A stretch of 64,000 nucleotides of DNA from Campylobacter sp. MIT 12-8780 (GTDB lineage: Bacteria > Campylobacterota > Campylobacteria > Campylobacterales > Campylobacteraceae), in the NCBI RefSeq assembly GCF_006864535.1, contig NZ_QHLL01000004.1, positions 62,001 through 126,000 on the forward strand. The letters are read 5' to 3'. Below the pieces are notes generated by a model. The model was not told where the DNA came from. It saw only the letters and a list, made by a program, of their open reading frames with translations, and searched no databases. Shown one piece after another: positions 8,196-17,652 of the stretch; position 1 is the stretch's first letter; each line of letters starts with the position of its first letter. The translations under genes were made by a program, and so were the position numbers.

Positions 8196-8217
8196 AAAAA
8201 GCCCATTTTTGCTTTTT
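8196..8217 (+). terminator. Possible terminator between convergent genes
   Basis: AAAAAGC (8196-8202) and GCTTTTT (8211-8217) form a 7-bp stem with an 8-base loop between the end of the acetyltransferase gene and the convergent end of fliI. The stem itself supplies the T run. It is symmetric enough to serve both strands. Confidence 0.4.
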
Positions 8218-8227
8218 GCATTGTATT

Positions 8228-9604
8228 TTACTGCGGTAAATTTGGGATTTGTAGAGAATTTGTGCTTTGTTGATTGTTTGGATTTGGAGCTTGCGTTTGG
8301 GTGTTGATGAGTTTTAAAATTTCAATTATATTATTAAATTCAAAACTTTCTTCTGGAGTTTGAGTAAGAAAATTTTGCATAAAATCTTTTTTAGCTATAG
8401 CCTCATCAAGCTCTTTATCGCTTCCTCTTTGATATGCACCTATGCGTAAAAGTACTTCATTTTCTTTTAAAAGCGAGTTTAAACGTTTAAATTTACGTGC
8501 GGCGAGCTTATGTTCTGGCGTGATGATATCATTCATCACACGAGAGGCTGAGTTTTGGATATTTATAGGCGGATATATACCAAAATCAGTGAGTTCTCTA
8601 CTTAAAACTATGTGCCCATCAAGTATCGAACGGCTTTGATCGGCTATAGGATCACTCATATCATCTCCATCAACAAGCACGGTGAAAAAGGCTGTGATCG
8701 TGCCTTTGCCCTCTTCTTTTCCTGTCCGTTCCATGAGCTGGGGTAAAAGACTTAAAACACTTGGTGGATAGCCCTTAGTAGTAGGTGGCTCACCAAGAGC
8801 CAAGCCTATCTCTCTTTGAGCCATAGCAAAACGCGTTACACTATCCATGATAAAAAGCACATCTTTGCCCTGTTCTTTAAAATACTCAGCCACGCTCATA
8901 GCACAAAAAGCACCATATTTACGCATCAAAGCACTATCATCACTTGTGGCGACGATGATTACTGTATCATCAAGCTTTCCACCTAAATTTTTTTCTATAA
9001 ACTCAGGGATTTCGCGCCCTCTTTCGCCTATGAGAGCGACGACTTTTATAGGAGCTTTTGAGTTTTTTACTATCATACCCATGAGGGTTGATTTACCCAC
9101 TCCAGAGCCTGCAAAAATGCCAAGTTTTTGCCCCACTCCACAAGTTAAAAGCCCATCAATAGTCTTTACGCCCACTGGAAAAACTTCATTGATAAGTCCT
9201 CTTTTCATCGCATCAATAGGCGCACGCATAATAGGCATAAATTTATCAACCTCAATAGCACCTTTGCCATCTTTTGGATTCATAAAAGGATCAACCACGC
9301 GTCCTAAAAGGGCATTGCTTACGCCTATATGCATACCAGCTTCACTCAAATAAGCCCTATCGCCTATCTTAAAGCCCTCTATGAAAGAAAAAGGGCTAAG
9401 ATAAGAAAACTCCGCCTTAACCTCAACCACCATAGCTAAAGTTTGCAAGTCTTTATTTTCATTTGAAATTAAACGCACTATATCGCCAACGCCGGTTTTT
9501 AGCCCTTTTATCTCTATGCTTGTAGCTGAAATTTTGGTGATTTCTCCAAAGACAGATTTTAAATCCTCACTGCCTAGCTTTGCTCTTAGTTTTGAAAGGC
9601 TCAT
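8228..9604 (-). CDS. fliI: Flagellar type III export ATPase
   Basis: FliI is the hexameric ATPase of the flagellar export apparatus, acting at the cytoplasmic face of the basal body. The 458-residue sequence has the Walker A motif GSGVGKST (about 168-175), Walker B VLFIMDSVTRFA, and the F1-ATPase-like signature PPSVLSLLPQLMERTG. About 20 Asn/Gln/Pro-rich residues extend the C terminus. I chose the ATG at 9604, which shares one base with the folE stop (TGATG), a coupling arrangement; a TTG one codon upstream is a poorer choice. folE-fliI neighbour order is also seen in C. jejuni. Confidence 0.96.
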   Translation of the reverse strand: MSLSKLRAKLGSEDLKSVFGEITKISATSIEIKGLKTGVGDIVRLISNENKDLQTLAMVVEVKAEFSYLSPFSFIEGFKIGDRAYLSEAGMHIGVSNALLGRVVDPFMNPKDGKGAIEVDKFMPIMRAPIDAMKRGLINEVFPVGVKTIDGLLTCGVGQKLGIFAGSGVGKSTLMGMIVKNSKAPIKVVALIGERGREIPEFIEKNLGGKLDDTVIIVATSDDSALMRKYGAFCAMSVAEYFKEQGKDVLFIMDSVTRFAMAQREIGLALGEPPTTKGYPPSVLSLLPQLMERTGKEEGKGTITAFFTVLVDGDDMSDPIADQSRSILDGHIVLSRELTDFGIYPPINIQNSASRVMNDIITPEHKLAARKFKRLNSLLKENEVLLRIGAYQRGSDKELDEAIAKKDFMQNFLTQTPEESFEFNNIIEILKLINTQTQAPNPNNQQSTNSLQIPNLPQ

Positions 9605-10176
9605 CAAAAACGAACCTGTTTTGAGGAGTTGATGAGGGAGAAAAATTCCCTTCTGGTATTATCATTTTTTAAAAAACAGCCTCTTAATGCTGAAGTGCTT
9701 GTGGTGGAATTTGCCTTTTGCACTCCTCTCATCTCAACGCATAAATGCCTTGCTTCTATAACTACGCCAACGCCTTTTGCACCGACATTTTCCATCAAAG
9801 CTTCTGCAATTTGCTCGGTAAGTTGTTCTTGAATTTGAAGTCTGCGAGCAAAAACCTCAACAAGGCGAGGAATTTTACTCAAGCCAACCACTTTTTTATC
9901 AGGGATATAAGCAACATGCACGCGCCCAAAAAAAGGCAAAAGATGATGCTCGCAAAGGCTGTAAAACTCTATATCACGCACTAAAACCATTTCATTGTTT
10001 GAGCTGACAAATAAAGCATCATTTAAGACTTGCTTAGGATCTGCTTTATAGCCTTGAGTGAGAAATTCAAAGCTTTTTGCTACTCTGGCTGGGGTTTTTA
10101 AAAGCCCTTCGCGTTTTGGATTTTCGCCTATTAAATTTAAGATATTTGTAACTGATTTTTCAAATTCTTCTTGCAT
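9604..10176 (-). CDS. folE: GTP cyclohydrolase I
   Basis: FolE converts GTP to 7,8-dihydroneopterin triphosphate, the first step of folate (and queuosine precursor) synthesis. The 190-residue protein has all zinc ligands of the type I enzyme: Cys75 and His78 in [10 protein letters not shown] and Cys146 in LCVEMRGV. Length and the conserved C-terminal RxxFL-type segment are normal. The stop codon overlaps the fliI start, so the two are co-transcribed and coupled. An AAGGAAAAAG ribosome site precedes the ATG. It is divergent from tig. Confidence 0.96.
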   Translation of the reverse strand: MQEEFEKSVTNILNLIGENPKREGLLKTPARVAKSFEFLTQGYKADPKQVLNDALFVSSNNEMVLVRDIEFYSLCEHHLLPFFGRVHVAYIPDKKVVGLSKIPRLVEVFARRLQIQEQLTEQIAEALMENVGAKGVGVVIEARHLCVEMRGVQKANSTTSTSALRGCFLKNDNTRREFFSLINSSKQVRF

Positions 10177-10297
10177 AATACTTTTTCCTTGAAATTTAAT
10201 TTTAAGATTTTATCATAAATAACTTTAATTTTTATCTAACTAAAAGGCAAAATTTGATATAGTGGCGAGTAAAATTTATTTTTTAAGGAAAAATGAA

Positions 10298-11653
10298 ATG
10301 GAAGTAAAAGCGAAGCAGCTTGATAAAGTCAATGCAAATATAAGCGTAAAAATTGACGCAAAAAGCTTAGAAGATGAAGTGCAAAAGCTTGCTCAAAAAA
10401 CAGCAAAAACCATAAAAATGGACGGATTTAGACCCGGAAAAGTGCCTGCAAGTGCGGTATTAAAACGATATGGCGAGCAATTAAAAGCTGATGCGCAACA
10501 AGAGCTTTTAAAACAAGCAATGAATACTGGCTTAAAAGAGCTTAAAAAAGAAAGCAAAGATATAGTCGGCGAGCCGTATTTTGAAAAATTTGACAACAAA
10601 GAAGGTGCGGTAGAAGCTGATTTGATGATCTCCTTTAAACCAGAGATCAAGCTTGATGGATATGAAGAGCTAATCCCAAAACAAAGCACTCCAAAAATCA
10701 CTAAAAAAGAAATAGAAAGCAAAAAAGAAGAAATACTTAAAAACTTCGCCACTCACGAAGCGATTAAAGAAAAAAGAGGCTTAAAAGAGGGCGATTTTGC
10801 AAAATTTGACTTTGAAGGCTTTGTTGATGAAAAGGCTTTTGAAGGTGGTAAGGCTGAAAATTTCACTCTTGAGATAGGCTCAAAGCAGTTTATCCCGGGC
10901 TTTGAAGAAGCAATGATAGGTATGAAAGCTGGCGAAGAAAAAGATATAAAAGTAACTTTTCCAAAAGATTATGGTGCTTCCAATTTAGCTGGAAAAGAAG
11001 CGGTATTTAAGATCAAACTTCATGAAATTTTAAAAGCTGTGCCGGCTAAGATCGATGAAGAGCTTTTGAAAAAACTTTTACCAAATGAAAAAGAATTAAG
11101 CGAAGAAAAGCTTGATGAAAAGCTCAAAAAGCAGCTTGAGCAAGAAAAGCTTTATACTCTCATCAACGAGGAGTTAAAACCGGCTCTAGCTGAAGCTTTA
11201 GTGAAAAAATATACTTTTGATTTGCCAAAGGGCGTTGTCGAACAAGAAATTGACTTGCAACTTAGAAATTCACTCTCAAGCCTAAGTCAAGATGAGATTA
11301 AAGCCCTACAAGAAGATAAAGATAAGCTTAAGGCTAAAAGAGAAGAATTTAAAGATGAAGCTCAAAAAAGTGTCAAACTTACCTTCATCATCAATGAACT
11401 TGCCTTGCTTAGAAAGATAGGTGTAAGCGATCAAGAAGTTATGCAAGCTGTGTATTTTGAAGCTTATAGAAGTGGGATTGATCCAAGAGCACTTTTACAA
11501 AACTATCAGCAACAAGGTATTTTACCAGCTGTAAAAATGGCTTTAGTTGAAGAAAAACTTTTCAACGATATCTTTATGCCAAAAGATGAAAAGAAAGAGC
11601 CTAAAAAAGAGAAAAAAGAAAGCAAAAAAGACAAAAATGAGGGAGAAAAATAA
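10298..11653 (+). CDS. tig: Trigger factor
   Basis: Trigger factor is the ribosome-associated chaperone and peptidyl-prolyl isomerase that receives nascent chains. The 451-residue protein shows the N-terminal ribosome-binding domain with the [13 protein letters not shown] loop (about 44-52), a central FKBP domain (about 160-240, [24 protein letters not shown]), and a helical C-terminal domain with a Lys/Glu-rich tail. The start is the ATG of MEVKAK at 10298, behind AAGGAAAAATGAA; an upstream in-frame start would add 12 non-homologous residues. The stop overlaps the clpP start (TAATG), so tig-clpP are translationally coupled. Confidence 0.96.
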   Translation: MEVKAKQLDKVNANISVKIDAKSLEDEVQKLAQKTAKTIKMDGFRPGKVPASAVLKRYGEQLKADAQQELLKQAMNTGLKELKKESKDIVGEPYFEKFDNKEGAVEADLMISFKPEIKLDGYEELIPKQSTPKITKKEIESKKEEILKNFATHEAIKEKRGLKEGDFAKFDFEGFVDEKAFEGGKAENFTLEIGSKQFIPGFEEAMIGMKAGEEKDIKVTFPKDYGASNLAGKEAVFKIKLHEILKAVPAKIDEELLKKLLPNEKELSEEKLDEKLKKQLEQEKLYTLINEELKPALAEALVKKYTFDLPKGVVEQEIDLQLRNSLSSLSQDEIKALQEDKDKLKAKREEFKDEAQKSVKLTFIINELALLRKIGVSDQEVMQAVYFEAYRSGIDPRALLQNYQQQGILPAVKMALVEEKLFNDIFMPKDEKKEPKKEKKESKKDKNEGEK

Positions 11654-12237
11654 TGTATATCCCTTATGTCATCGAGCGCACAAGTAGAGGGGAGCGAAGT
11701 TATGATATATACTCCCGTCTTTTAAAAGATCGCATTGTAATGCTAAGTGGCGAGATTAATGATGATGTGGCAGCTTCTGTGGTGGCTCAATTTTTATTTT
11801 TAGAAGCTGAGGATCCAGATAAGGATATTTATCTTTATATCAACTCACCCGGTGGAGTTATCACAAGTGGCTTTAGTATCTATGATACGATGAATTATAT
11901 CAAACCAAGCGTTTGCACTATCTGCATAGGACAAGCTGCTTCTATGGGAGCATTTTTGCTTAGTTGTGGCGAAAAAGGCAAACGTTTTGCTCTGCCAAAT
12001 TCACGCATTATGATTCATCAGCCCTTAGGTGGAGCTAGGGGACAAGCAACAGATATAGAAATCCAAGCTAAAGAAATTTTAAGACTTAAAAGTATTTTAA
12101 ATGAAATCTTAGCTGCAAACACAAATCAAAAGCTTACCAAAATCGCAAAAGATACCGAAAGAGACTTTTTCATGAGTGCAAATGAAGCTAAAGAATACGG
12201 GCTTATTGACAAGGTTTTGCAAAAAAGCTTTAAATAA
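11653..12237 (+). CDS. clpP: ATP-dependent Clp protease proteolytic subunit
   Basis: ClpP is the tetradecameric serine protease that works with ClpX or ClpA unfoldases in cytoplasmic protein quality control. The 194-residue sequence holds the complete catalytic triad: Ser97 (GQAASMGA), His122 (MIHQPLGG) and Asp171 (ERDFFM). The N-terminal YIPYVIE axial-loop region is standard. Its ATG overlaps the tig stop by one base, and the GGDEF-like gene follows after 15 bases. tig-clpP-def is a conserved Campylobacter block, here with one extra gene inserted. Confidence 0.97.
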   Translation: MYIPYVIERTSRGERSYDIYSRLLKDRIVMLSGEINDDVAASVVAQFLFLEAEDPDKDIYLYINSPGGVITSGFSIYDTMNYIKPSVCTICIGQAASMGAFLLSCGEKGKRFALPNSRIMIHQPLGGARGQATDIEIQAKEILRLKSILNEILAANTNQKLTKIAKDTERDFFMSANEAKEYGLIDKVLQKSFK

Positions 12238-12252
12238 ATAAAGGACTAGGTT

Positions 12253-13278
12253 ATGGAAGATGATTTTTTAGCTGGTTTTGGTGCAAATTTTGGCTCAAGT
12301 TCAGAAAGAGAAACTCAAAAAATTCAAAAAATCAGCGGTGGTGAATTTGATAAATTCTCAAAATCAGTTCTTGAAGCTCTTGTGAAAGATAATGTGCCAC
12401 CTATACCAACGAATTATCGCATTTATTTTGAAAAAATGCTTGATTCTCAAACGATGACTTTTAAAAAAAGAATCACCGAGATGATGGAGCTTGATAGCAA
12501 GCAAGAAGGTAAGCAAGTTGTGATCGAAAAAAAAGTTAAAAAAAGCTTTTCTGCCTTAAATATCTTGCTTCAAGATATGGCGATGATCTATAAAAATACC
12601 GAAGTGATTAAAGAAATGATCGCCAAAAGGATGTCAGAGCTTTCCATAAATTCAGGCAACCTCGCTCTTAATGCTACCTTAGGTGCGATGCAAATAGATA
12701 TTGATCGATATTTAGCCTTACTTTCTCGATATACTTATGATATCAAAGAAAAATTCGAAGAGGTAAGCCACACCTACAAAAGCATAGAAGAGCAAAGTGA
12801 TTTTGATCCTATCTTTGAAATTTATAACAAAAAATTCCTCCTTCACACCCTTGAACTCTGTAAAGAAGGCTATGAAAAATATAATTATCAAAATACCATA
12901 GTTTTATTTAGGATAAAAGACTCGGTTTTAAGTAAGCTTGCAGACACAAAAGACAAAAATATCTTACTTAAAAATATCGCTAAAATCATCAGCAAAAATA
13001 TAGGCAAAGGCGATATACTCGCACATTATCAAGATGGTATTTTTATGCTTTTATTACAACACTGCAATATCCAAAACGCTCGAAAAATCATAGAAGGACT
13101 AATCGATCGTATCTATAATACAAACTTTTTCATCTCTTCAGTTGAAGTGGATATGAATTTAGAAGTCGTGATGAGCTTAATCAAAGATGATTTGAGTATT
13201 GATAAATTGCTTGATAAGATGATTAAGATGCTAAACACTACCGGCAAAGATAGCCAAAATTTCGCTGTTTTGGACTAG
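12253..13278 (+). CDS. Degenerate GGDEF-domain-like protein
   Basis: This 341-residue cytoplasmic protein has a helical N-terminal half (about 25-185) and a C-terminal segment that aligns with the diguanylate cyclase fold: FDPIFEIYNKKFLLHTLE replaces the usual D-x-L-T-x-L-x-N-R-R start, and the strand HYQDGIFMLLL stands where GGDEF should be. The active-site GGDEF residues are absent, so cyclic-di-GMP synthesis is unlikely; a binding or scaffold role is possible. It sits between clpP and def with a four-base gap to def, inside a tight operon. The family call is from my reading of the motif spacing; the function is unknown. Confidence 0.65.
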   Translation: MEDDFLAGFGANFGSSSERETQKIQKISGGEFDKFSKSVLEALVKDNVPPIPTNYRIYFEKMLDSQTMTFKKRITEMMELDSKQEGKQVVIEKKVKKSFSALNILLQDMAMIYKNTEVIKEMIAKRMSELSINSGNLALNATLGAMQIDIDRYLALLSRYTYDIKEKFEEVSHTYKSIEEQSDFDPIFEIYNKKFLLHTLELCKEGYEKYNYQNTIVLFRIKDSVLSKLADTKDKNILLKNIAKIISKNIGKGDILAHYQDGIFMLLLQHCNIQNARKIIEGLIDRIYNTNFFISSVEVDMNLEVVMSLIKDDLSIDKLLDKMIKMLNTTGKDSQNFAVLD

Positions 13279-13281
13279 GAT

Positions 13282-13836
13282 ATGCAAAGAAAGATCATCA
13301 CTTATCCAAGCAAGAGATTGTATCTTAACTCAGAGCCTATACGTAGCTTTAATGAAGATTTGCATACTTTGCTTGATGATATGTATGAAACGATGATAGC
13401 AGGACAAGGGGTTGGTTTAGCTGCCATTCAAGTTAATGTGCCCGTGCGTGTTTTTTTAGCTAATATACCTGATGAAAATGAGGAGCAAAAAAAAGAAAAT
13501 TTGCTTGAGATCATTAATCCAGAGCTTGAGTTTATAAATGATGAAAAGATACTTTTTACTGAGGGTTGCTTAAGCATACCGGGTTTTTATGAAGAGGTTG
13601 AACGTTATAAAAGCGTGGCTTTGCATTATCAAGATCGCTTTGGCAAAAAGCATAGCCTTGAGGCAAGTGATTTTTTAGCTGTGGTGTTTCAGCATGAATT
13701 TGATCATCTTAATGGACATTTGTTTATAGAAAAATTATCATATTCTCAAAGACAGAAATTTCAAAAAGAGTTTAAAGAAGCTCAAAAGCTTGCCAAAAAA
13801 GTCAAAAATGAAAAAACTCAAATGCCTAAGTCTTAG
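13282..13836 (+). CDS. def: Peptide deformylase
   Basis: Def removes the N-formyl group from nascent polypeptides using a bound metal. The 184-residue sequence has the three family motifs: GVGLAAIQ (43-50), EGCLSIP (94-100, metal ligand Cys96) and QHEFDHLNG (137-145, ligands His138 and His142, catalytic Glu139). The C terminus has a lysine-rich tail. It starts four bases after the GGDEF-like gene, and its 3' end overlaps the comM start by 29 bases, so it belongs to the tig-clpP-def-comM operon. Confidence 0.97.
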   Translation: MQRKIITYPSKRLYLNSEPIRSFNEDLHTLLDDMYETMIAGQGVGLAAIQVNVPVRVFLANIPDENEEQKKENLLEIINPELEFINDEKILFTEGCLSIPGFYEEVERYKSVALHYQDRFGKKHSLEASDFLAVVFQHEFDHLNGHLFIEKLSYSQRQKFQKEFKEAQKLAKKVKNEKTQMPKS

Positions 13837-15313
13837 TGATGAAATTGATATTATAGAAGTTGAGAGCACTTTTACAAGGGGCTTACCCGGCTTTTCTATA
13901 GTAGGACTTGCTAATACTGCGATCAAAGAAAGCACAGAGCGGATTAAGGCTTGTTTGATGAGCAAAAACTTTGCCTTTCCAGCCCAAAAAATCACCATAA
14001 ATCTTAGCCCAAGCGGTATCCCTAAACAAGGCTCACACTTTGACTTAGCCATTGCCATCTTAATACTTTTGCAAAAACAAGACTTCAAAGAATGCTTCGT
14101 CTTTGGTGAACTTGGACTTGATGGCAGTGTAAAAAGCACAAATGAGCTTTTTTCTTTGCTCTTATTTTTAAGCACCAAACTTGAAAAAGCTGAGGTTTTA
14201 GTGCCTTTTAGCCTAGCTGCAAAGGCTTCAATGATACCAAATTTAAAGGTATATGCAGTAAATAATCTTGATGAAGCCTTAGAATTTTTTACAAGCGAGC
14301 AAAGAGAAAAATTCCTCTACTCAAGCACCCACCCACTCTTTGCAAATCCTATATTTATCAAAGAAAAAGCCTATATCCAAAACACAGATTTTGCCTTTGA
14401 TTTTAAGGATATTAAAGGACAAGAAAATGCTAAATTTGCTTGCCTTATCGCCGCTTTAGGCATGCATAATATACTTTTTGAAGGAAGTCCTGGAAGTGGA
14501 AAAAGTATGTGTGCAAAAAGACTGGTTTATATCATGCCGCCTCAAAGTCTAAATGAAATCCTAGCTGCTAATGCTTATGAGAGCTTAAACTCAAAAGAAT
14601 GCGAGTTTTCAAGCCAAAGAGCCTTTAGAAATCCTCATCACACAAGCACAAGAGCAAGCATTTTTGGAGGTGGTACAAGAGGAGCTAAGATAGGAGAAGT
14701 CGCACTTGCAAATGGAGGAGTGCTCTTTTTTGATGAATTTCCACATTTTAGCAAAAATGTCATAGAAAGTCTAAGAGAACCTTTAGAGGATAATCAAATC
14801 CTCATCTCAAGGGTAAATTCAAAGGTAAGATATGAAACTAAGTTTATCTTTGTAGCCGCGCAAAATCCTTGTCCTTGTGGGAATTTATTTTCTCACAAAC
14901 TTAATTGTAAATGTAGCGAACTTGAGATCAAACGCTACAAAAACCGCATTTCAGCAGCGATTTTAGATAGAATTGATTTATATGTGGCTATGGATGAAGT
15001 AAGAAGCGAGGATAAAAGCTCTTTTAGCTCAAAAGAGTTAAGCGATAGAGTTTTGCAAGGCTTTATCTTTCAAAAACAAAGAGGACAAACTGAGTTTAAT
15101 GCCAAGCTTAAAGATGAGGATTTAAAACATTTTTGCGTGCTTTCAAAGGAGGCTTTAAGCACTCTTGAACTTGCCATAGCTCGTTTTAAACTTTCTCAAA
15201 GAGCCATTAATAAAAGCTTAAAGGTAGCGCGCACTTGTGCTGATTTAAAACAAAGTGAAATTATAGAAAAAGAGCATTTACTTGAAGCTTTAAGTTTTAG
15301 AATCAAAGCGTAA
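13808..15313 (+). CDS. comM: YifB/ComM-like AAA+ ATPase
   Basis: The 501-residue protein belongs to the YifB/ComM family of Mg-chelatase-like AAA+ helicases; ComM promotes branch migration during integration of DNA taken up by natural transformation. An N-terminal Lon-type fold (TRGLPGFSIVGLANTAIKE) is followed by Walker A GSPGSGKS (about 227-234) and the motif NGGVLFFDEF, then a cysteine cluster CPCGN and a C-terminal chelatase domain. I chose ATG 13808 (MKKLKCLSL) within the end of def; a TTG six codons upstream lacks support. Campylobacter species are naturally competent, so the role fits. Confidence 0.9.
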   Translation: MKKLKCLSLSDEIDIIEVESTFTRGLPGFSIVGLANTAIKESTERIKACLMSKNFAFPAQKITINLSPSGIPKQGSHFDLAIAILILLQKQDFKECFVFGELGLDGSVKSTNELFSLLLFLSTKLEKAEVLVPFSLAAKASMIPNLKVYAVNNLDEALEFFTSEQREKFLYSSTHPLFANPIFIKEKAYIQNTDFAFDFKDIKGQENAKFACLIAALGMHNILFEGSPGSGKSMCAKRLVYIMPPQSLNEILAANAYESLNSKECEFSSQRAFRNPHHTSTRASIFGGGTRGAKIGEVALANGGVLFFDEFPHFSKNVIESLREPLEDNQILISRVNSKVRYETKFIFVAAQNPCPCGNLFSHKLNCKCSELEIKRYKNRISAAILDRIDLYVAMDEVRSEDKSSFSSKELSDRVLQGFIFQKQRGQTEFNAKLKDEDLKHFCVLSKEALSTLELAIARFKLSQRAINKSLKVARTCADLKQSEIIEKEHLLEALSFRIKA

Positions 15314-15452
15314 AAACACATTTTACCAATATAAATTTTTCAATTTGTCAAAACAAAAGGACAAAAGCAATGAATTTGTAAATTTCAAGCCCCTTTTTGT
15401 GATATTTTCGATACAATATTTTCAAATTTATCAACAAAAAAGGAAAAAAAGT

Positions 15453-16616
15453 ATGCAAGCTTTAAGCCTAAGAACGGCTGATTTTACAGAATCAATCATA
15501 CGAAAAATGACACGCATTTGCCTTCAGCACAACGCTATCAATCTTTCTCAAGGTTTTCCAGACTTTGATCCACCTATAGAGCTTCAAGAAGCTTTAGCCA
15601 AGGTAGCTACCAAAGGACCTCATCAATACGCCATCACAAGTGGAGCGACGAATTTCAAGCAAGCTTTAGCTAGAAAAGTTTCTCATTTTATGGGGCTTGA
15701 AATCAATGCTGAAGAAAATGTGCTTGTTACTTGTGGCAGCACTGAAGCGATGATGGCAACTATGCTTGCTTTGGTAAATCCTGGTGAAAAAGTGATCGTG
15801 TTTTCGCCTTTTTATGAAAATTATGGAGCTGATGCTATTTTAAGCGGAGCTGAACCTATTTTTGTGCCTTTAAATCCGCCTGAATTTCACTTTGATAAAG
15901 ACGCGCTTGAGCAAGCCTTTAAACAAAAACCAAAGGCGATCATACTTTGCAATCCAAGCAACCCTTGCGGTAAAGTCTTTAGCCTTGAAGAGCTTGAATT
16001 TATCGCTGATTTGGCGATTAAATATGATGTGTATGTCATCACTGATGAGGTGTATGAGCATATCATTTTTGCTCCTTTTAAGCACCATTATATGGCTGCA
16101 CTGCCAAAGATGTTTGAACGCACTATATCATGCTCTAGTCTTTCAAAGACTTATTCTATCACTGGTTGGCGACTTGGGTATTTAATCGCTTCAAAAGAGA
16201 TTATCCAAAGAGCGCATAAGGTGCATGATTTCTTAACCGTTGGAGCAGCTGCACCCTTGCAAGAAGCAGCGATTGTGGGATTAAATTTCAATCAAAACTA
16301 TTACACAGACTTGCAAAACAAATACACACTGATGAAAGATACTTTTTTAAACGGCTTAAAAGCCTTAGATATAAAACATAGCACGCCTCAAGGGGCGTAT
16401 TTTGTGCTGGTTGATATCAGCGAATTTGGCTATGAAAGTGATACTGAATTTTGCCAAAAGTTGATTGAAAAGGTTGGCGTTGCGGCGGTGCCGGGTTCAA
16501 GCTTTTTTAAAGATGGCACAAACACTTACATACGATTTCATTTTGCTAAAAAACTTGAAACCTTACACGAAGCCTTAAACCGCCTAGAAAAGATGAAAAC
16601 TCTTATGCGAAAATAA
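15453..16616 (+). CDS. PLP-dependent aminotransferase, class I fold
   Basis: This 387-residue cytoplasmic enzyme belongs to the class I/II aminotransferases. Visible features are INLSQGFPDFDPP near the N terminus, the CNPSNPCGKVF motif, and the pyridoxal-lysine segment SSLSKTYSITGWRLGY. The sequence looks most like the methionine/kynurenine/aromatic (YbdL-like) group; the true amino donor is not certain. The ATG at 15453 follows AAGGAAAAAAAGT; an upstream in-frame start would add 36 residues with no family counterpart. A strong palindromic terminator follows the stop codon. Confidence 0.9.
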   Translation: MQALSLRTADFTESIIRKMTRICLQHNAINLSQGFPDFDPPIELQEALAKVATKGPHQYAITSGATNFKQALARKVSHFMGLEINAEENVLVTCGSTEAMMATMLALVNPGEKVIVFSPFYENYGADAILSGAEPIFVPLNPPEFHFDKDALEQAFKQKPKAIILCNPSNPCGKVFSLEELEFIADLAIKYDVYVITDEVYEHIIFAPFKHHYMAALPKMFERTISCSSLSKTYSITGWRLGYLIASKEIIQRAHKVHDFLTVGAAAPLQEAAIVGLNFNQNYYTDLQNKYTLMKDTFLNGLKALDIKHSTPQGAYFVLVDISEFGYESDTEFCQKLIEKVGVAAVPGSSFFKDGTNTYIRFHFAKKLETLHEALNRLEKMKTLMRK

Positions 16617-16619
16617 ATC

Positions 16620-16648
16620 CTAGCTCATCATAAAAAGTGATGAGCTAG
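16620..16648. terminator. Bidirectional terminator hairpin
   Basis: CTAGCTCATCA (16620-16630) and TGATGAGCTAG (16638-16648) form a perfect 11-bp stem with a 7-base loop in the gap between two convergent genes. It can serve both strands. Confidence 0.65.
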
Positions 16649-16654
16649 AAAAGC

Positions 16655-17455
16655 TCACTGCATATTTGCTTCTAAGCCTTTTTCAGGGGCTTTTATCTCT
16701 TTAAATTTAAGCCAAGCGATGATTTCTAAAACCACAGCTACGATAGCGACTAAATACCCTAGCCAAAATAACGCATTTTGTGGAATTTGAAGCAAAGACG
16801 CCACAACCAAAGCGATAAAAGCATATATGAAAAAAGGCTCGTTTGTGACATTTGCAAGCATTTTGTAGTAAAAAAACTTAAACACCAAGCCCGCGATGAT
16901 GAAAAGCACGCCGAGTATAAACATAAACATAACTCCACCAGCGATGGTTCCAAAAGCCAAAGCAAAAAATAAAGCTGTATAAGTATAAGCTACGCCCAAA
17001 GCCCCAAAGAAAAGTAAAACAGCCGAGGCGATATAAAAAATAAGGAGTTTTTTATCTTGAGTAAGCTTGCATACTGAAAGTATAGCTAAGATCATAAACA
17101 CAATGCCAGCGATTGAGAAGAGCCAACCCACAAAAGGTATTACAGAAAAGATCCCGCACACTATACCTAAAATCGCACGAAATTTCACTGCATTAATATC
17201 ATCAGAGCTGATAAAACTGCCATTAATCGCTTTCATATCAAAGTTAGCAAAATCCAAATTCACACCAGCTAAAAGAGCAGATTGTGTGATAAAAATAGCC
17301 TTTGCCTCGTCATTTTCAATCTCAAAATCCACAACAGCACCGACAAGCTGATCCTCACTCTTGCCATTAAGATTTTTCACTTCCTCAAGTTTGAAACTAT
17401 ATCGCTTGCCATCATCACCCCTGATAGCACCAGCTCCTAAAATTTTACCTTGCAT
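16655..17455 (-). CDS. Multi-pass membrane protein of unknown function
   Basis: The product is 266 residues. The first 90 form a soluble domain (GKILGAGAIRGDDGKRYSF, then a beta-rich stretch resembling a small cold-shock/OB-like fold), and the rest contains about six hydrophobic segments, so it is an inner-membrane protein with a cytoplasmic or periplasmic N-domain. I chose ATG 17455, behind GGAGCAAAAAGC; a start 12 codons upstream is less likely. I do not recognise a named family. It is divergent from the outer-membrane protein gene at 17653, with the G14 tract between them. Confidence 0.7.
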   Translation of the reverse strand: MQGKILGAGAIRGDDGKRYSFKLEEVKNLNGKSEDQLVGAVVDFEIENDEAKAIFITQSALLAGVNLDFANFDMKAINGSFISSDDINAVKFRAILGIVCGIFSVIPFVGWLFSIAGIVFMILAILSVCKLTQDKKLLIFYIASAVLLFFGALGVAYTYTALFFALAFGTIAGGVMFMFILGVLFIIAGLVFKFFYYKMLANVTNEPFFIYAFIALVVASLLQIPQNALFWLGYLVAIVAVVLEIIAWLKFKEIKAPEKGLEANMQ

Positions 17456-17597
17456 TGCTTTTTGCTCCTTTGTATTGAAATGCTTTTTCAAAAATTCATA
17501 TTATATAACAAAATTTGATATTTTCAAACAAACTTAATCTTTTTTTAAAAAATTCTCATTTTTTTGTAAGTTTTAGAGCTATTTAAGTTTATATTAA

Positions 17598-17611
17598 GGG
17601 GGGGGGGGGGG
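17598..17611. repeat. Poly-G tract (G14) in a promoter region
   Basis: Fourteen consecutive G lie 41 bases upstream of an outer-membrane protein start, outside any coding sequence. TAGAAT (17612-17617) follows directly and could be the -10, so the tract would form most of the -35/-10 spacer. Slippage would then change expression strength rather than reading frame. Confidence 0.85.
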
Positions 17612-17652
17612 TAGAATATCCATTCTTATTTTATCTTAATGAAAGGTTTAAC

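Noticed and set aside
8228..9607. TTG start for fliI one codon upstream
   Set aside because: The ATG at 9604 overlaps the folE stop as TGATG and is the better start.
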